A stretch of 64,000 nt of DNA, taken from positions 62,001-126,000 of the forward strand of contig NZ_SUMC01000008.1 in the NCBI RefSeq assembly GCF_005047355.1, read 5' to 3'. Numbering within the stretch: the first letter of the stretch is position 1; each line of letters starts with the position of its first letter. The DNA is from Actinacidiphila oryziradicis (GTDB lineage: Bacteria; Actinomycetota; Actinomycetes; Streptomycetales; Streptomycetaceae). The position numbers were made by a program, and so were the translations under genes. Shown in pieces: positions 34,621-42,773 of the stretch. Below the pieces are notes generated by a model. The model made no database searches, was not told where the DNA came from, and was given only the letters and a program-made list of their open reading frames with translations.

Positions 34621-35439
34621 TGTGGCCTTGGTGAGTTCCACACTCGTGTCCCACAGCCGCAGGCGGGCGTCGGGGTCGTACGCCTGCGGGTTGGCGCGGG
34701 TTTCCCGGATCCGGTCGAAGAACCGGCCGGTGGTGTCGGAGAGCGCCGGGTCGGTGACGAGCCGGAGGGTGGCGTTCGCTCCTTCCTCCAGCGTGTCGAT
34801 GCTGTAGCCGACCTCGGCCAGGACCATCTTGGTCGGCATGTAGGTGGCCGGGTGCAGGCTGTTGACGGTGACCTCGGCCGCGGGCAGGCGTGCGGCGAGT
34901 TCGAAGCCGGACATGATCTGGGCGAGCTTGCTCTGGCCGTAGGCACGGCTGCCGTTGTAGCCGCGTTCCAGCATGAGATCGGCGAAGTCGATGGGGTGCT
35001 GCCCGATGGAGGCCACGTTCACGATGCGGGCCGGCGCCGAGGCGCGCAGGAGGGGGAGGAGTTCGAGGGTCAGCAGGAATCCGGCGAGGTAGTTCACGGC
35101 GAAGCGCAGTTCGTAGCCGTCGGCGCTGGTCCGACGGGTGCGGCCGTCGGGCTCGCCGCCTCCGATGCCCGCGTTGCTGACCAGTACATCGAGGCGGTCG
35201 GTGGCCGCGCGGACCTCGGCGGCCATACACCGGACCTGGCCGAGGTCGGCGAGATCGGCGAGCACCGTCCTGGGGCGGGCGGCGCCGCGGGCGGCGAGGG
35301 CGTCCGCGATCCGGTCGAGCTTGTCCCGGTCCCGGCCGTGCAGGATGAGGTGGGCGCCGTCGGCGGCCAGTTGGCCGGCCAGGGCCCGGCCGAGACCGTC
35401 CGTGGCGCCGCTGATGAGGATCGTTCGTGAGCTGGTCAC
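34609..35439 (-). CDS. Short-chain dehydrogenase/reductase (SDR)
   Basis: GTG 35439 overlaps the TetR stop (GTGA) and has GGAGG 5 bp upstream. The 276-aa product has the cofactor motif SGATDGLGRALAG, NAG in LVSNAGIGGG, the catalytic Ser in NVASIGQ and YGQSK (Tyr-x-x-x-Lys). It resembles the retinol-dehydrogenase/WWOX-like SDR group. The substrate is unknown. It is co-transcribed with the TetR regulator upstream of it. Confidence 0.93.
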   Translation of the reverse strand: MTSSRTILISGATDGLGRALAGQLAADGAHLILHGRDRDKLDRIADALAARGAARPRTVLADLADLGQVRCMAAEVRAATDRLDVLVSNAGIGGGEPDGRTRRTSADGYELRFAVNYLAGFLLTLELLPLLRASAPARIVNVASIGQHPIDFADLMLERGYNGSRAYGQSKLAQIMSGFELAARLPAAEVTVNSLHPATYMPTKMVLAEVGYSIDTLEEGANATLRLVTDPALSDTTGRFFDRIRETRANPQAYDPDARLRLWDTSVELTKATEPR

Positions 35440-36074
35440 AGTGCCTCCGTCGGGTCGCTGGCGGCAGGGGTGGTGGTGGGTGGGGGCGGGGCTTGGACGA
35501 GGGTTGCCAGAAGGTCGTCGACGAGGTCGCTGTCGAGGGCTTGACGGGTGGCCAGGAGCCGGTACCACAAGGTGCCGAACACGATGTCCAGCACGGTGGA
35601 CGGAGCCGGGTGCGATGGCAGGTCGCCGCGCCGCCGGGCCCGGTCGATGACCGTCTGGAGTGAGTCGCGGCGCCGGTGCAGGAAGGCGGTGCGGAACCGT
35701 CCGCCGAAATCGCGGTCGATCTGGGCCTCGGCCATCAGCGTGCACAGGATGTCGATGACCTTTCGGCCGCGGGCGAGCCGGTAGGTGTCTTCCAGGAAGG
35801 CCCGCAGGTCCTGCCCGTAGGAGCCGTGATCGGCGGTCGTGACGTACAGCTCGCCCTTGACGGCCATGGCGTCGAGTAGGACGTCGGCCTTCGACGGCCA
35901 CCAGCGGTAGATCGTCTGTTTTCCACAGCCGGCGCGGGCCGCGATGCCCTCGATGGTCAGGCCGGCGTAACCGACCTCGCCGAAGAGTTCGAACGACGCG
36001 GCCAGGATCGCCATCCGGCTTTCCTCGCTGCGCTTGCGGCCTGGGCGCCCCGCGGTGGGTCGTTGTTTGTCCAT
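35436..36074 (-). CDS. TetR-family transcriptional regulator
   Basis: ATG 36074 (MDKQRPTAGRPGRKRSEE) gives 212 aa. The HTH occupies about residues 25-65 (IEGIAARAGCGKQTIYRWWPSKADVLLDAM), followed by a ligand domain of the AcrR C-terminal type. The C-terminus is Pro/Thr-rich. It diverges from the SDR gene at 36130. A palindrome in the 55-bp gap suggests it controls both SDR genes and itself. Confidence 0.94.
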   Translation of the reverse strand: MDKQRPTAGRPGRKRSEESRMAILAASFELFGEVGYAGLTIEGIAARAGCGKQTIYRWWPSKADVLLDAMAVKGELYVTTADHGSYGQDLRAFLEDTYRLARGRKVIDILCTLMAEAQIDRDFGGRFRTAFLHRRRDSLQTVIDRARRRGDLPSHPAPSTVLDIVFGTLWYRLLATRQALDSDLVDDLLATLVQAPPPPTTTPAASDPTEAL

Positions 36075-36092
36075 CGGTATGGATGCTAGCTT

Positions 36093-36117
36093 AAAACGAG
36101 ACGCGACGGTTCGATTT
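36093..36117. promoter_or_regulatory. Probable TetR operator between divergent genes
   Basis: AAAACGA and TCGATTT form an imperfect inverted repeat (one mismatch) with an 11-bp spacer, midway between the divergent starts at 36074 and 36130. Confidence 0.5.
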
Positions 36118-36129
36118 AGGAGACGCATC

Positions 36130-36849
36130 ATGCCCCAGCGCACCGCCCTCGTTGTCGGAGGAACATCCGGCATCGGGCTCGCCTCGGCCCGCCTGCTGCA
36201 CACTCGCGGGGCGACGGTCCATGTCGCCGGCCGCAGCAAGAGCCGCCTCGACAACCTTGCCGCCACCGACCCCGACCTGATCGGACACCAGGCCGACGCC
36301 GGCCACCCCGACGAGCTCAACGCACTCGCCGACGCGATCGGCACCATCGACTGGCTGGTCGTGAGCCACAGCGGAGGCGACGGCGTGGGCCCGGTCGCCG
36401 ATCTGGACCTGGCCACACTGCGCCGCGCCTTCGACGCCAAGTTCTGGGGCCACATCGCCACGATCCAGGCCGCCCTGCCCCATCTCGCGTCCGACGGCTC
36501 GATCACCCTGATCAGTGCCATCAGCGCACGAGCCGCCATGCCGGGAACCGCGGGCCTCGCCGCAATCAACGGCGCCATCGAAGCGCTGGTCAAGCCCCTT
36601 GCCGTGGAACTTGCCCCGATCCGGGTGAACGCGGTGTCTCCTGGGCTCGTCGACACGCCCTGGTGGAGCGGCATGCCCGAGGAGGCCAAGCGCGACTACT
36701 TCGCGCAGGCCGCCGCCGCTCTGCCGACGCGGCGTATCGCAACGGCGGAGGACATCGCCGAGGTCGTCGTCCTCGCCGCGACCAACGCCAACACCACCGG
36801 CACCATCATCGAAACCGACGGCGGCGCCCGCCTCGTCTCCCTGAGCTGA
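36130..36849 (+). CDS. Short-chain dehydrogenase/reductase (SDR)
   Basis: ATG 36130 has TAGGAG 8 bp upstream. The 239-aa product has the cofactor motif VGGTSGIGLASAR and a G-R-S basic pair after the second strand (AGRSKSRL), suggesting NADP(H). The usual Ser-Tyr-Lys triad is altered: ITLISAISARAAMPGTAGLAAINGA has Ser, but no Tyr-x-x-x-Lys at the normal place. Divergent SDRs of this type are known (the NNAG and YxxxK motifs are replaced). Catalysis is therefore doubtful. The gene is divergent from tetR. Confidence 0.9.
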   Translation: MPQRTALVVGGTSGIGLASARLLHTRGATVHVAGRSKSRLDNLAATDPDLIGHQADAGHPDELNALADAIGTIDWLVVSHSGGDGVGPVADLDLATLRRAFDAKFWGHIATIQAALPHLASDGSITLISAISARAAMPGTAGLAAINGAIEALVKPLAVELAPIRVNAVSPGLVDTPWWSGMPEEAKRDYFAQAAAALPTRRIATAEDIAEVVVLAATNANTTGTIIETDGGARLVSLS

Positions 36850-36867
36850 CACGCCGTCCGGCCCGGA

Positions 36868-37065
36868 GAATGCAGTACGTTCAGAAAAGTATCAAGTGGG
36901 AGGAAGCGGTGGTGATCCACGAGCTGGTGGACGTACCGGCTCCCTCATGTCTCGGTCGACCCAGCCGTACGTGGCGGCAAGCCGGTGATCCCAGGCACCC
37001 TCATCCCGGCGTCCGAGGTCGTGGCACTGGTCAGGGACGGGATTCCACTGGAGCAGGTGCAGCAC
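36868..37065 (+). pseudogene. Decayed copy of the DUF433 antitoxin gene
   Basis: The leader CGGAGAATGCAGTACG...GTATC...GTGGGAGGA matches the region upstream of the intact DUF433 gene at 42616. Homologous blocks follow: VVIHELVDVPAP, then in another frame VSVDPAVRGGKPVIPGT and IPASEVVALVRDGIP. The N-terminal regulator part (about 110 codons) is deleted and a frameshift separates the blocks. It is non-functional. Confidence 0.75.
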
Positions 37066-37160
37066 TCGCGTTGTGACTCCAGGCATCCGCCAGGTGACGC
37101 TCAACCAGCAGTCTGCAGTGCGACAGGCGCCGTGACCGCAGGTCCAATGCCCTGCTACAT

Positions 37161-37683
37161 GGGACGTGGGATGTCGTCAGGCGTAGAGCGGCCTCGCGTT
37201 TCGGCGGGGCGAGGGGATCGGGCCCTGGGCCGCGGTGTTCACCACCGGGACGGCGTCGGCGATCTCGCCGGGCATGCTCCGAGCCCGGGGCGAGGCACCA
37301 TGCGCCTCAGCATGGATCCGCTGCTTCATCGTGGGCGGCAGCGACCGGTCACGTCCCGGCTCGGACGGCTGACCGGAGGGGGCCACCACGCCGCCACCGG
37401 CCACCTCCGCTCGCGGCGCGGCAGGGGACGGGGCAGCGAACGGAGCAGAGAAGGGGGACCTGGACGGCACCGCGAACCCCAGCGCGGCAACGCACTTCAG
37501 GAGCGCGGTGATAAAGGCACTCCAGAACGTCCTGACATTGGCGACAGCCATGGCCTCTCTCACTTCCTCATCCGTCGATCAACCTCCTCCGATGATGCGG
37601 AAACGAGCACGAAAACCCGGAAGCCGCACCCCGAATTCGCCGATATACACACCAACGCCACCCGCACGGCCCAACAAAAGCCG
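37161..37683. repeat. 523-bp direct repeat, copy B
   Basis: This is the second copy of 34083-34605, in the same orientation. Left neighbour sequence is the decayed DUF433 gene; right neighbour is the leader of the LLM oxidoreductase gene. The near-identity implies recent duplication or gene conversion. Confidence 0.95.
37177..37563 (-). CDS. Small exported or membrane-tethered protein, copy B (DUF6344-like)
   Basis: The 128-aa product is identical to that of 34099-34485, including the hydrophobic N-terminus and the SLPPTMKQRIHAEAHGA block. The two base differences between the repeat copies do not change it. Having two identical genes doubles the dosage unless one promoter is missing; upstream sequences are identical for at least 120 bp. 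Confidence 0.65.
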   Translation of the reverse strand: MREAMAVANVRTFWSAFITALLKCVAALGFAVPSRSPFSAPFAAPSPAAPRAEVAGGGVVAPSGQPSEPGRDRSLPPTMKQRIHAEAHGASPRARSMPGEIADAVPVVNTAAQGPIPSPRRNARPLYA

Positions 37684-37954
37684 TGGCCGAGCCCCCCGCC
37701 AGGCAGAATCCGTGCGCGGGTGTGTCCTCCTGCCCATCCACCGTTGGGGCGAGGTCCAGCAGGCCCGGTCGGACACGCCGACCAGCGAAGATGACCGGTT
37801 GCTCCCGCACCCGGCGGACGTTCCGGGACCGGCCGGAAGACCCCGGACATCCCGTGCACAACCCTGGCCAGGAATGAGAGACACCGGCCCCCTTAACCCT
37901 CGTTGCTCAGGACCGTCCTGTCACCTGGATATACGGACCCGTAGGCTCGGGCGC
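37684..37954. other. Leader region of the LLM oxidoreductase gene
   Basis: No supported gene. The hydrophobic or Arg-rich frames on both strands lack starts with ribosome binding sites. It presumably contains the promoter for 37955. Confidence 0.4.
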
Positions 37955-38860
37955 ATGAGCCTACGTCTGAGCACCGTGATCCTGCCGATCTACCGCTGGA
38001 ATGAGCAGGGCCGGGAGGTGTGGCAGCAGGCCGAGGAGTTGGGCTTCCACGCCGCTTACACCTACGACCATCTGTCGTGGCGGGTGCCCTTCCGGGACAG
38101 GACATGGTTCGGAGCCATCCCGACGCTGACCGCCGCGGCCGGAGCGACGGAACGTATCCGCTTGGGAACCCTCGTAACCTCACCGAACTTCCGTCATCCA
38201 GTGCCGTTCGCGAAAGAGCTGATGACGCTGGACGACGTCAGCAGCGGGCGGCTGACACTGGGGATCGGGGCCGGCGGTACCGGATTCGACGCCGAGGTGC
38301 TCGGGCAGCAGCCGTGGTCGCCGAAGGAGCGCGCCGACCGCTTCGGCGAGTTCGTGGAAGTGCTCGACCGCCTGCTCACCCAGGGCGACAGCAGCTTCAG
38401 CGGCACTTCCTACTCGGCCTTCGAAGTGCGCAACATCCCCGGCTGCATGCAGAGCCCCCGCCTGCCGTTCGCCGTGGCCGCCACCGGCCCCCGCGGCATG
38501 CGGCTCGCCGCCAAGTACGGGCAGGCATGGGTGACCACCGGGGACCCGAGCCTGTTCGACGAGGGCACCCCGGAGCAGTCCCTCGCCGCCATCCGCGGCC
38601 AGGTCGACCGGGTCTCCGCAGCCCTCGCCGCCGAGGACCGCGACCCCGCCGACGTACCGAAGATCTTGCTCACAGGCTTCACCCCCGATTACGCCAAGCC
38701 CTTCACCTCGGTCGACGCCTTCGTGGACTTCGCCAGACGCCACGCCGAGGCCGGCATCGACGAAATCGTGCTGCACTGGCCGGTGGCCGACACGATCTTC
38801 GGCCACGACCCCGCCACCTTCGAGCGCATCGCCACCGAAGCCCACGCTCAGCTTCGTTGA
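37955..38860 (+). CDS. LLM-class flavin-dependent oxidoreductase
   Basis: The 301-aa product starts at ATG 37955 (MSLRLSTVILPIYRWNEQG). The luciferase-like TIM-barrel pattern is clear: AEELGFHAAYTYDHLSW, GTLVTSPNFRHPVPFAKELMTLDDVSSGRLTLGIG (residues about 70-105) and ATGPRGMRLAAKYGQAW. Members use F420 or FMN. The pattern without an FMN-typical N-terminus suggests F420, which streptomycetes make. The substrate is unknown. Three truncated paralogues lie within 5 kb. Confidence 0.93.
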   Translation: MSLRLSTVILPIYRWNEQGREVWQQAEELGFHAAYTYDHLSWRVPFRDRTWFGAIPTLTAAAGATERIRLGTLVTSPNFRHPVPFAKELMTLDDVSSGRLTLGIGAGGTGFDAEVLGQQPWSPKERADRFGEFVEVLDRLLTQGDSSFSGTSYSAFEVRNIPGCMQSPRLPFAVAATGPRGMRLAAKYGQAWVTTGDPSLFDEGTPEQSLAAIRGQVDRVSAALAAEDRDPADVPKILLTGFTPDYAKPFTSVDAFVDFARRHAEAGIDEIVLHWPVADTIFGHDPATFERIATEAHAQLR

Positions 38861-39009
38861 CTCCGCCCCTTGTCGCTGGTGGAGATCGAGACCGGAACCT
38901 CCGAGCAGTCCCGCGAGACGATCCGTCCGACAGATTGAATGGCTCGGCGAGGTGTGCGCAGAAACTGGCCGCTGGACTGGAACAATCCTCACCCCGGATC
39001 ACGGCGCCC

Positions 39010-39207
39010 CCGCTGGAATCTGCCGATGCCTCCGTAGACTGCGCCGGCCGCCGCGTCGAACTCGGCGTCATCGAGATCGTCATCCACGCTCCGATCTCTG
39101 ATTCGGGCTTCGACGCCGACCAGACCGTGGTCGCGAGGATCGCAGCGAAGGCGCAGTGCCAGCTGAAGTTGCAGGTCAGCCTGGTTGCGTACGAACGACC
39201 CCTCTGC
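39010..39207 (+). pseudogene. C-terminal fragment of a second LLM oxidoreductase
   Basis: The frame PLESADASVDCAGRRVELG then VIEIVIHAPISDSGFDADQ then VVARIAAKAQCQL aligns with the C-terminus of 37955-38860 (SVDAFVDFARRHAEAGIDEI, HWPVADTIFGHDPATFERIA, EAHAQL). The first 240 or so codons are missing. It ends at TGA 39210 after extra residues. Confidence 0.7.
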
Positions 39208-39297
39208 TGAGCGGTCGGAAGCTCGACGTCGTCAGTCGTGACAGGGCGGAAACGAAGTCGGTCGCGCCCCGACTCGGGCGTCGTGCGAAGCTAGTTT

Positions 39298-39429
39298 CGC
39301 TTCGATCACGACAAGGCCCTGCCCATCGACATCAACGACAAGGGCGAGCTCAGCCACTGGCCCAGCGGTTTCTTCGACCAGATCGAGACCGATCTCGGGA
39401 GGCTGGCCCGTGCCCAACGCGGCAGGTAG
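39298..39429 (+). pseudogene. C-terminal remnant of an AAA-type ATPase (DUF3696-like)
   Basis: A 43-codon frame reads DHDKALPIDINDKGELSHWP then SGFFDQIETDLGRLARAQRGR, ending in TAG. The W-P-x-G-F-F-D-Q/E segment is the typical end of DUF3696-containing ATPases related to OLD/abortive-infection proteins. The ATPase body is absent. Confidence 0.55.
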
Positions 39430-39540
39430 GAACGGAAAAGGAAACAAGCAGGACTTACCGGGTGCCTCCATCGCTCTGGATGCCGACGACGATTACCGCG
39501 TCGTCGTCGCGGAGGAGGCCGAGGCGGCGGCGGTCAGCGT
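39410..39540 (+). pseudogene. 5' fragment of the gene that followed the ATPase
   Basis: GTG 39410 overlaps the ATPase stop region. The frame encodes VPNAAGRNGKGNKQDLPGAS then IALDADDDYRVVVAEEAE. The natural sequence ends at about 39540, where the antisense LLM fragment begins. It looks like the start of the ATPase's partner gene in a two-gene operon. The family is unknown. Confidence 0.45.
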
Positions 39541-39677
39541 AGCTTGTCCCGAAACGACCGCCATGAGAGGTGGTCGTAGGTGTAGGCGGCGTGGAACCCG
39601 AGTTCTTCGGCCCGCTGCCAGATCTTCTGCCCTTCGTACCACCGTTGGACGGGAAGGATCACTGTGCTCAGACGCAT
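39534..39677 (-). pseudogene. N-terminal fragment of an LLM oxidoreductase
   Basis: ATG 39677 opens MRLSTVILPVQRWYEGQKIW then QRAEELGFHAAYTYDHLSWR and stops after SFRDKLR (47 codons). It is close to the first 47 residues of 37955-38860 and even closer to the fragment at 42774. The truncation point abuts the ATPase operon remnant. Confidence 0.85.
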
Positions 39678-39776
39678 GCCGTGGACGATACGCGGGGGTA
39701 CGCGAACCGTGGCTGTGCCGGCGGAGCAGGTGCGGAAGCCGCGCGGCGTCACCCCGGTGGTCGGTAGTCTTGCTCC

Positions 39777-40088
39777 ATGGGCATGTTGGGTAAGGCCGAA
39801 CTCGAGGCCATGATCGATGAGGCGACTGTCGACGCCTACAACGAGGACGAACAGCTGACCGGTCTGCTCACCATGCTCCAGGAGAACCTCGACGTTCCGT
39901 TCACCACTGCGGTTCTCGGAGTCGAGGTGACCGTGCGCGGCGTCGACCTCACGCCGGGTGGTCAGATTGTCGCGCTGTGCTCTCGCGGCAGCATCCGGCA
40001 GTCGATCGAAATCCTGGAGCTGCCGTTGCCCACCCCAGCCCCTGAAGGCGCGGAGTGGATCGATGCGTACCGTCACTGGGCCGGTTGA
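39777..40088 (+). CDS. Small conserved acidic protein (often called calcium-binding in Streptomyces)
   Basis: ATG 39777 gives 103 aa; MLGKAEL at 39783 is an alternative. The N-terminus is acidic (EAMIDEATVDAYNEDEQ). A beta-rich middle follows (TTAVLGVEVTVRGVDLTPGGQIVALCSRG), then IPVLDLP-like and WIDAYRHW at the end. I recall near relatives in many streptomycetes annotated as calcium-binding protein without experimental basis. The downstream hypothetical protein starts 54 bp later, so the two may be co-transcribed. Confidence 0.75.
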   Translation: MGMLGKAELEAMIDEATVDAYNEDEQLTGLLTMLQENLDVPFTTAVLGVEVTVRGVDLTPGGQIVALCSRGSIRQSIEILELPLPTPAPEGAEWIDAYRHWAG

Positions 40089-40141
40089 GGGCAAGCGCCT
40101 CACACTGCACGTCGCTACTGGCTTGTATGGAAAGGCAGAAC

Positions 40142-41347
40142 GTGGCCGTCGCCGTCCGGGACACGAATCAAGGCACCGGTGAGCCGTCGCTTACTGATCT
40201 CATCGAACGCAGTGCCGAGTTGAAGGGGGAACTGGTCGCCTTCGCGCAGAGCGCTCGTTTTGACCGGTGGTTGACTCCCGCCCTACTGGAGGCCGCGGGT
40301 CCTGAACGGCAGCTGGACGAGGGCGAGGCGATCCGGATCATCGACCACTTCATCCTGCGGTACCGCCTACCCGATGGTTCGACCGTCGTGGACCGGTTCG
40401 TCGCCGGACGGCGGGACCTGACCGCAGTCGACCGGGAGATGCTGCTTGGCTGGCGTGACCCGGTTGAGGGCATCTTCGAGATCCAGCGCAAGGACGGAGA
40501 TGCCGTCATTCTGCTGAACCTGGTCGACGACCTTGAGTACCGCACGTACTCGAATGTCGGGCGGGCGGCGTTCCGCGGAGTCTCCAAGCGAGGATTCCTC
40601 CACGCTCGCCTGGTGCCCGTCCGCTCGGCCGACGGAGTGTGGCTGGTCTCCGGGGCGCTGTCGTACTACCCGAAGTCCAGCGCCGCGCAGATCGCTCAAG
40701 TAGCGCTCCAACTGGCCACCCACCAACCCGAGCTGGTCTTCCGTAACCCCGAGAAGATCGAACAGGGATGGCAGCGGATGCGGGAGGACCGGGCCGCGTT
40801 CATCGAGTTCTGCGGCGGCGACGAACTGGTCCTTCCCCCTGCCGAAGCCGAGGACCGGCTCAACGCCTACTACCTGCACCGGCAGGAGGCTGCCGTCGCC
40901 GGACAGCCCGATCGCGCCCGAGGCAGGCGGCTCCCCGGCCTGGACCTGCCATTCTTCGAACTGCCGCGAGAACTCGCGGACTCGGACACCATCGGCGTCA
41001 TCTACGACGAAGTCGACGGGCTCAACTTCTACCCGGACTACGGGATGCTGCGGGACCTTTTTACCGACCCGGCCCTCGCGGGCCGCAGACGGCACCAGAA
41101 TCTGCTGCGCAAGTACCTGCACGAGGAGTCGATCGCGCCACTGCCGATCCGCCGGCTGGTCGCCGCCCACCCGGAGACCGGCGACGCGGTGTTCCGGAAG
41201 CTGCTGAGGAAGCCCGGATTCACCTGGAGCGAACACGGTGAGGCACTGCTGCGCCGCCGCAAGCCCTGGTACTACGCGAACGAGCCCCGCCCTGGTGTCT
41301 CCGTGATCGGCGACCGCCTCAGTGCGCTCGTTACCGGCCGCCGGTAG
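40142..41347 (+). CDS. Conserved hypothetical protein, 401 aa
   Basis: GTG 40142 is preferred because GGAAAGG lies 6 bp upstream; ATG 40127 is possible. The protein is soluble and mixed alpha/beta, with no motif I recognise. Notable stretches are IRIIDHFILRYRLPDGSTVVDRF, VWLVSGALSYYPKSS, GVIYDEVDGLNFYPDYG and RRRKPWYYANEPRPG. The composition is normal for a real gene. Similar proteins occur in actinomycetes as orphan conserved genes, to my memory. The function is unknown. Confidence 0.85.
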   Translation: MAVAVRDTNQGTGEPSLTDLIERSAELKGELVAFAQSARFDRWLTPALLEAAGPERQLDEGEAIRIIDHFILRYRLPDGSTVVDRFVAGRRDLTAVDREMLLGWRDPVEGIFEIQRKDGDAVILLNLVDDLEYRTYSNVGRAAFRGVSKRGFLHARLVPVRSADGVWLVSGALSYYPKSSAAQIAQVALQLATHQPELVFRNPEKIEQGWQRMREDRAAFIEFCGGDELVLPPAEAEDRLNAYYLHRQEAAVAGQPDRARGRRLPGLDLPFFELPRELADSDTIGVIYDEVDGLNFYPDYGMLRDLFTDPALAGRRRHQNLLRKYLHEESIAPLPIRRLVAAHPETGDAVFRKLLRKPGFTWSEHGEALLRRRKPWYYANEPRPGVSVIGDRLSALVTGRR

Positions 41348-41519
41348 CGACAGTCCACGCGGGCACGGCGGCTGCCGCGCAAGCCGGCCCCGTTGGATGA
41401 ACCGCAGCCTCCAGAGGTGGCTTGCGGGGCAGTCGGCCGAGCCGACAACACTCACCGTCCGATCGCGGTTCTAGAATCACGCAGCGCCATTTCCGCACGG
41501 TCGGCTCATGGAGTGCGCG

Positions 41520-41972
41520 TCAGCGGCCCGTCCAGAATTTTGGCGGGGTTGTTGTCGGGTTGGTGATCCGCATGCGGCTTTGCCGCGAGGGGTCGATGGC
41601 GTTCAGGGAGATGAGTCGCTGGCCGTCGGCGTCGGCGAGCTCCGTCAGAGCGTGTGGGAGCCCGGCGCATATGGTGGCGATGGCAGTGCCCAGCCCTACG
41701 AGGCCGCCGTGCTTGTTGTTCTGCCGGTATTCGATGCGGTGCAGCCCGGATGAGGCGATCGCCGCGACCTCCAAGGGTCGACTGAGCTGTTTGGTGTCGT
41801 TGGTGATGACCGCGTGGAAGCCTTCGGCTTTGGCCATGGCGTACAGCTCGACGTCCTTTGTGCCCGCCCAACCTTTGAGGTCGTGGACGTGGGCCACCTC
41901 GTGTCCCTTCAGCAGGATCCGCACGATCTCGGCCATGGGACGGGGCACGTTCTCGTCGAGCAGCAGTTTCAA
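41520..41972 (-). CDS. PIN-like toxin of DUF5615 family
   Basis: The start is TTG 41972, overlapping the DUF433 stop codon as TTGA. The 150-aa product opens with KLLLDENVPRPM, the catalytic-type Asp-Glu start of DUF5615/Mut7-C-like PIN nucleases. It continues with LKGHEVAHVHDLKGWAGTKDVELYAMAKAEG and FHAVITNDTKQLS (second acidic site). These are the hallmarks of VapC-like toxins that pair with DUF433 antitoxins. It is the second gene of the pair. The rare TTG start would keep toxin synthesis low and coupled to the antitoxin. Confidence 0.85.
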   Translation of the reverse strand: MKLLLDENVPRPMAEIVRILLKGHEVAHVHDLKGWAGTKDVELYAMAKAEGFHAVITNDTKQLSRPLEVAAIASSGLHRIEYRQNNKHGGLVGLGTAIATICAGLPHALTELADADGQRLISLNAIDPSRQSRMRITNPTTTPPKFWTGR

Positions 41973-42616
41973 GAAGCGACCTGCCGGGGGTGGCTGTCGG
42001 TGTAGCTGTCGACGTAGTCCGTGAAGTCGGCAGCGTCGCGTGCTGCGTCGGCGTTCACCCCGGGGTAGAAGTCGCTGATCTGGTCTGGTGGGATCCCGTC
42101 CCGTACCAAGGCCGCGACCTCGGAGGCGGGGATGCGGGTGCCCTGGATCACGGGCTCGCCACCGCGTACCGCTGGGTCGACCGATACGTGAGGGCGAGGC
42201 GCGAGCAGGTCGGGGATATGCCGGCCGTCCCGGTAGAACGGGGCGAGGACGTCCACGAGCTCGTGGATGACCACGTTGCCCTTGCTCCTGAGCAGGTCGA
42301 CCGCGTGGTCGGAGTCGGCGAGGTAGATGGTGTCCGGCCCGGCGACGAGCCGGTAGGCCGAGAGGTGCTCCCGCTCGCCCAGGTCGTCCCGGAGAGTGTT
42401 CAGTGCCCGTCGGATCTTCTGCAGCGATGTCTCCTGCCGCAGCCGCACGCAAGCGCGGAGCGCGACGACATCCCGGAAGGAGTACAGGATTGGCCGCGAA
42501 GTGGAGAGCTCTGGCACGAGCAACGCGCCGCTACTGCCCGAAGTGCGGCGCCAGTGGGACAGCTGGCGCAGGGTGGCACCGGAGAGAGCCGCAGCGAGCT
42601 TGGGCTCGTAAGACAC
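41969..42616 (-). CDS. DUF433 antitoxin with MerR-like N-terminal HTH
   Basis: GTG 42616 gives 215 aa. The N-terminus resembles a MerR-type HTH (ALSGATLRQLSHWRR and YSFRDVVALRACVRLRQE). The C-terminal DUF433 domain has SVDPAVRGGEPVIQGTRIPA, then SEVAALVRDGIPPDQI and FYPGVNADAARDAADF. In known pairs the DUF433 protein represses its own promoter and neutralises the DUF5615 toxin. A decayed copy, including the leader, is at 36868-37065. Confidence 0.9.
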   Translation of the reverse strand: MSYEPKLAAALSGATLRQLSHWRRTSGSSGALLVPELSTSRPILYSFRDVVALRACVRLRQETSLQKIRRALNTLRDDLGEREHLSAYRLVAGPDTIYLADSDHAVDLLRSKGNVVIHELVDVLAPFYRDGRHIPDLLAPRPHVSVDPAVRGGEPVIQGTRIPASEVAALVRDGIPPDQISDFYPGVNADAARDAADFTDYVDSYTDSHPRQVAS

Positions 42617-42773
42617 GGTGCACCTCCTCCCACCCGATACCTGCCCGACCGTACTGCATTCTCCCGGAGGCTGGCCTACATAGGCGGAGGACGCCCTCTT
42701 TGGGGTGATAGAACCACGAACGGATGCGCTGCCGTCCGGCTCGCGCGCCTCACCGCTGGAGCGTTTTGCCTGC

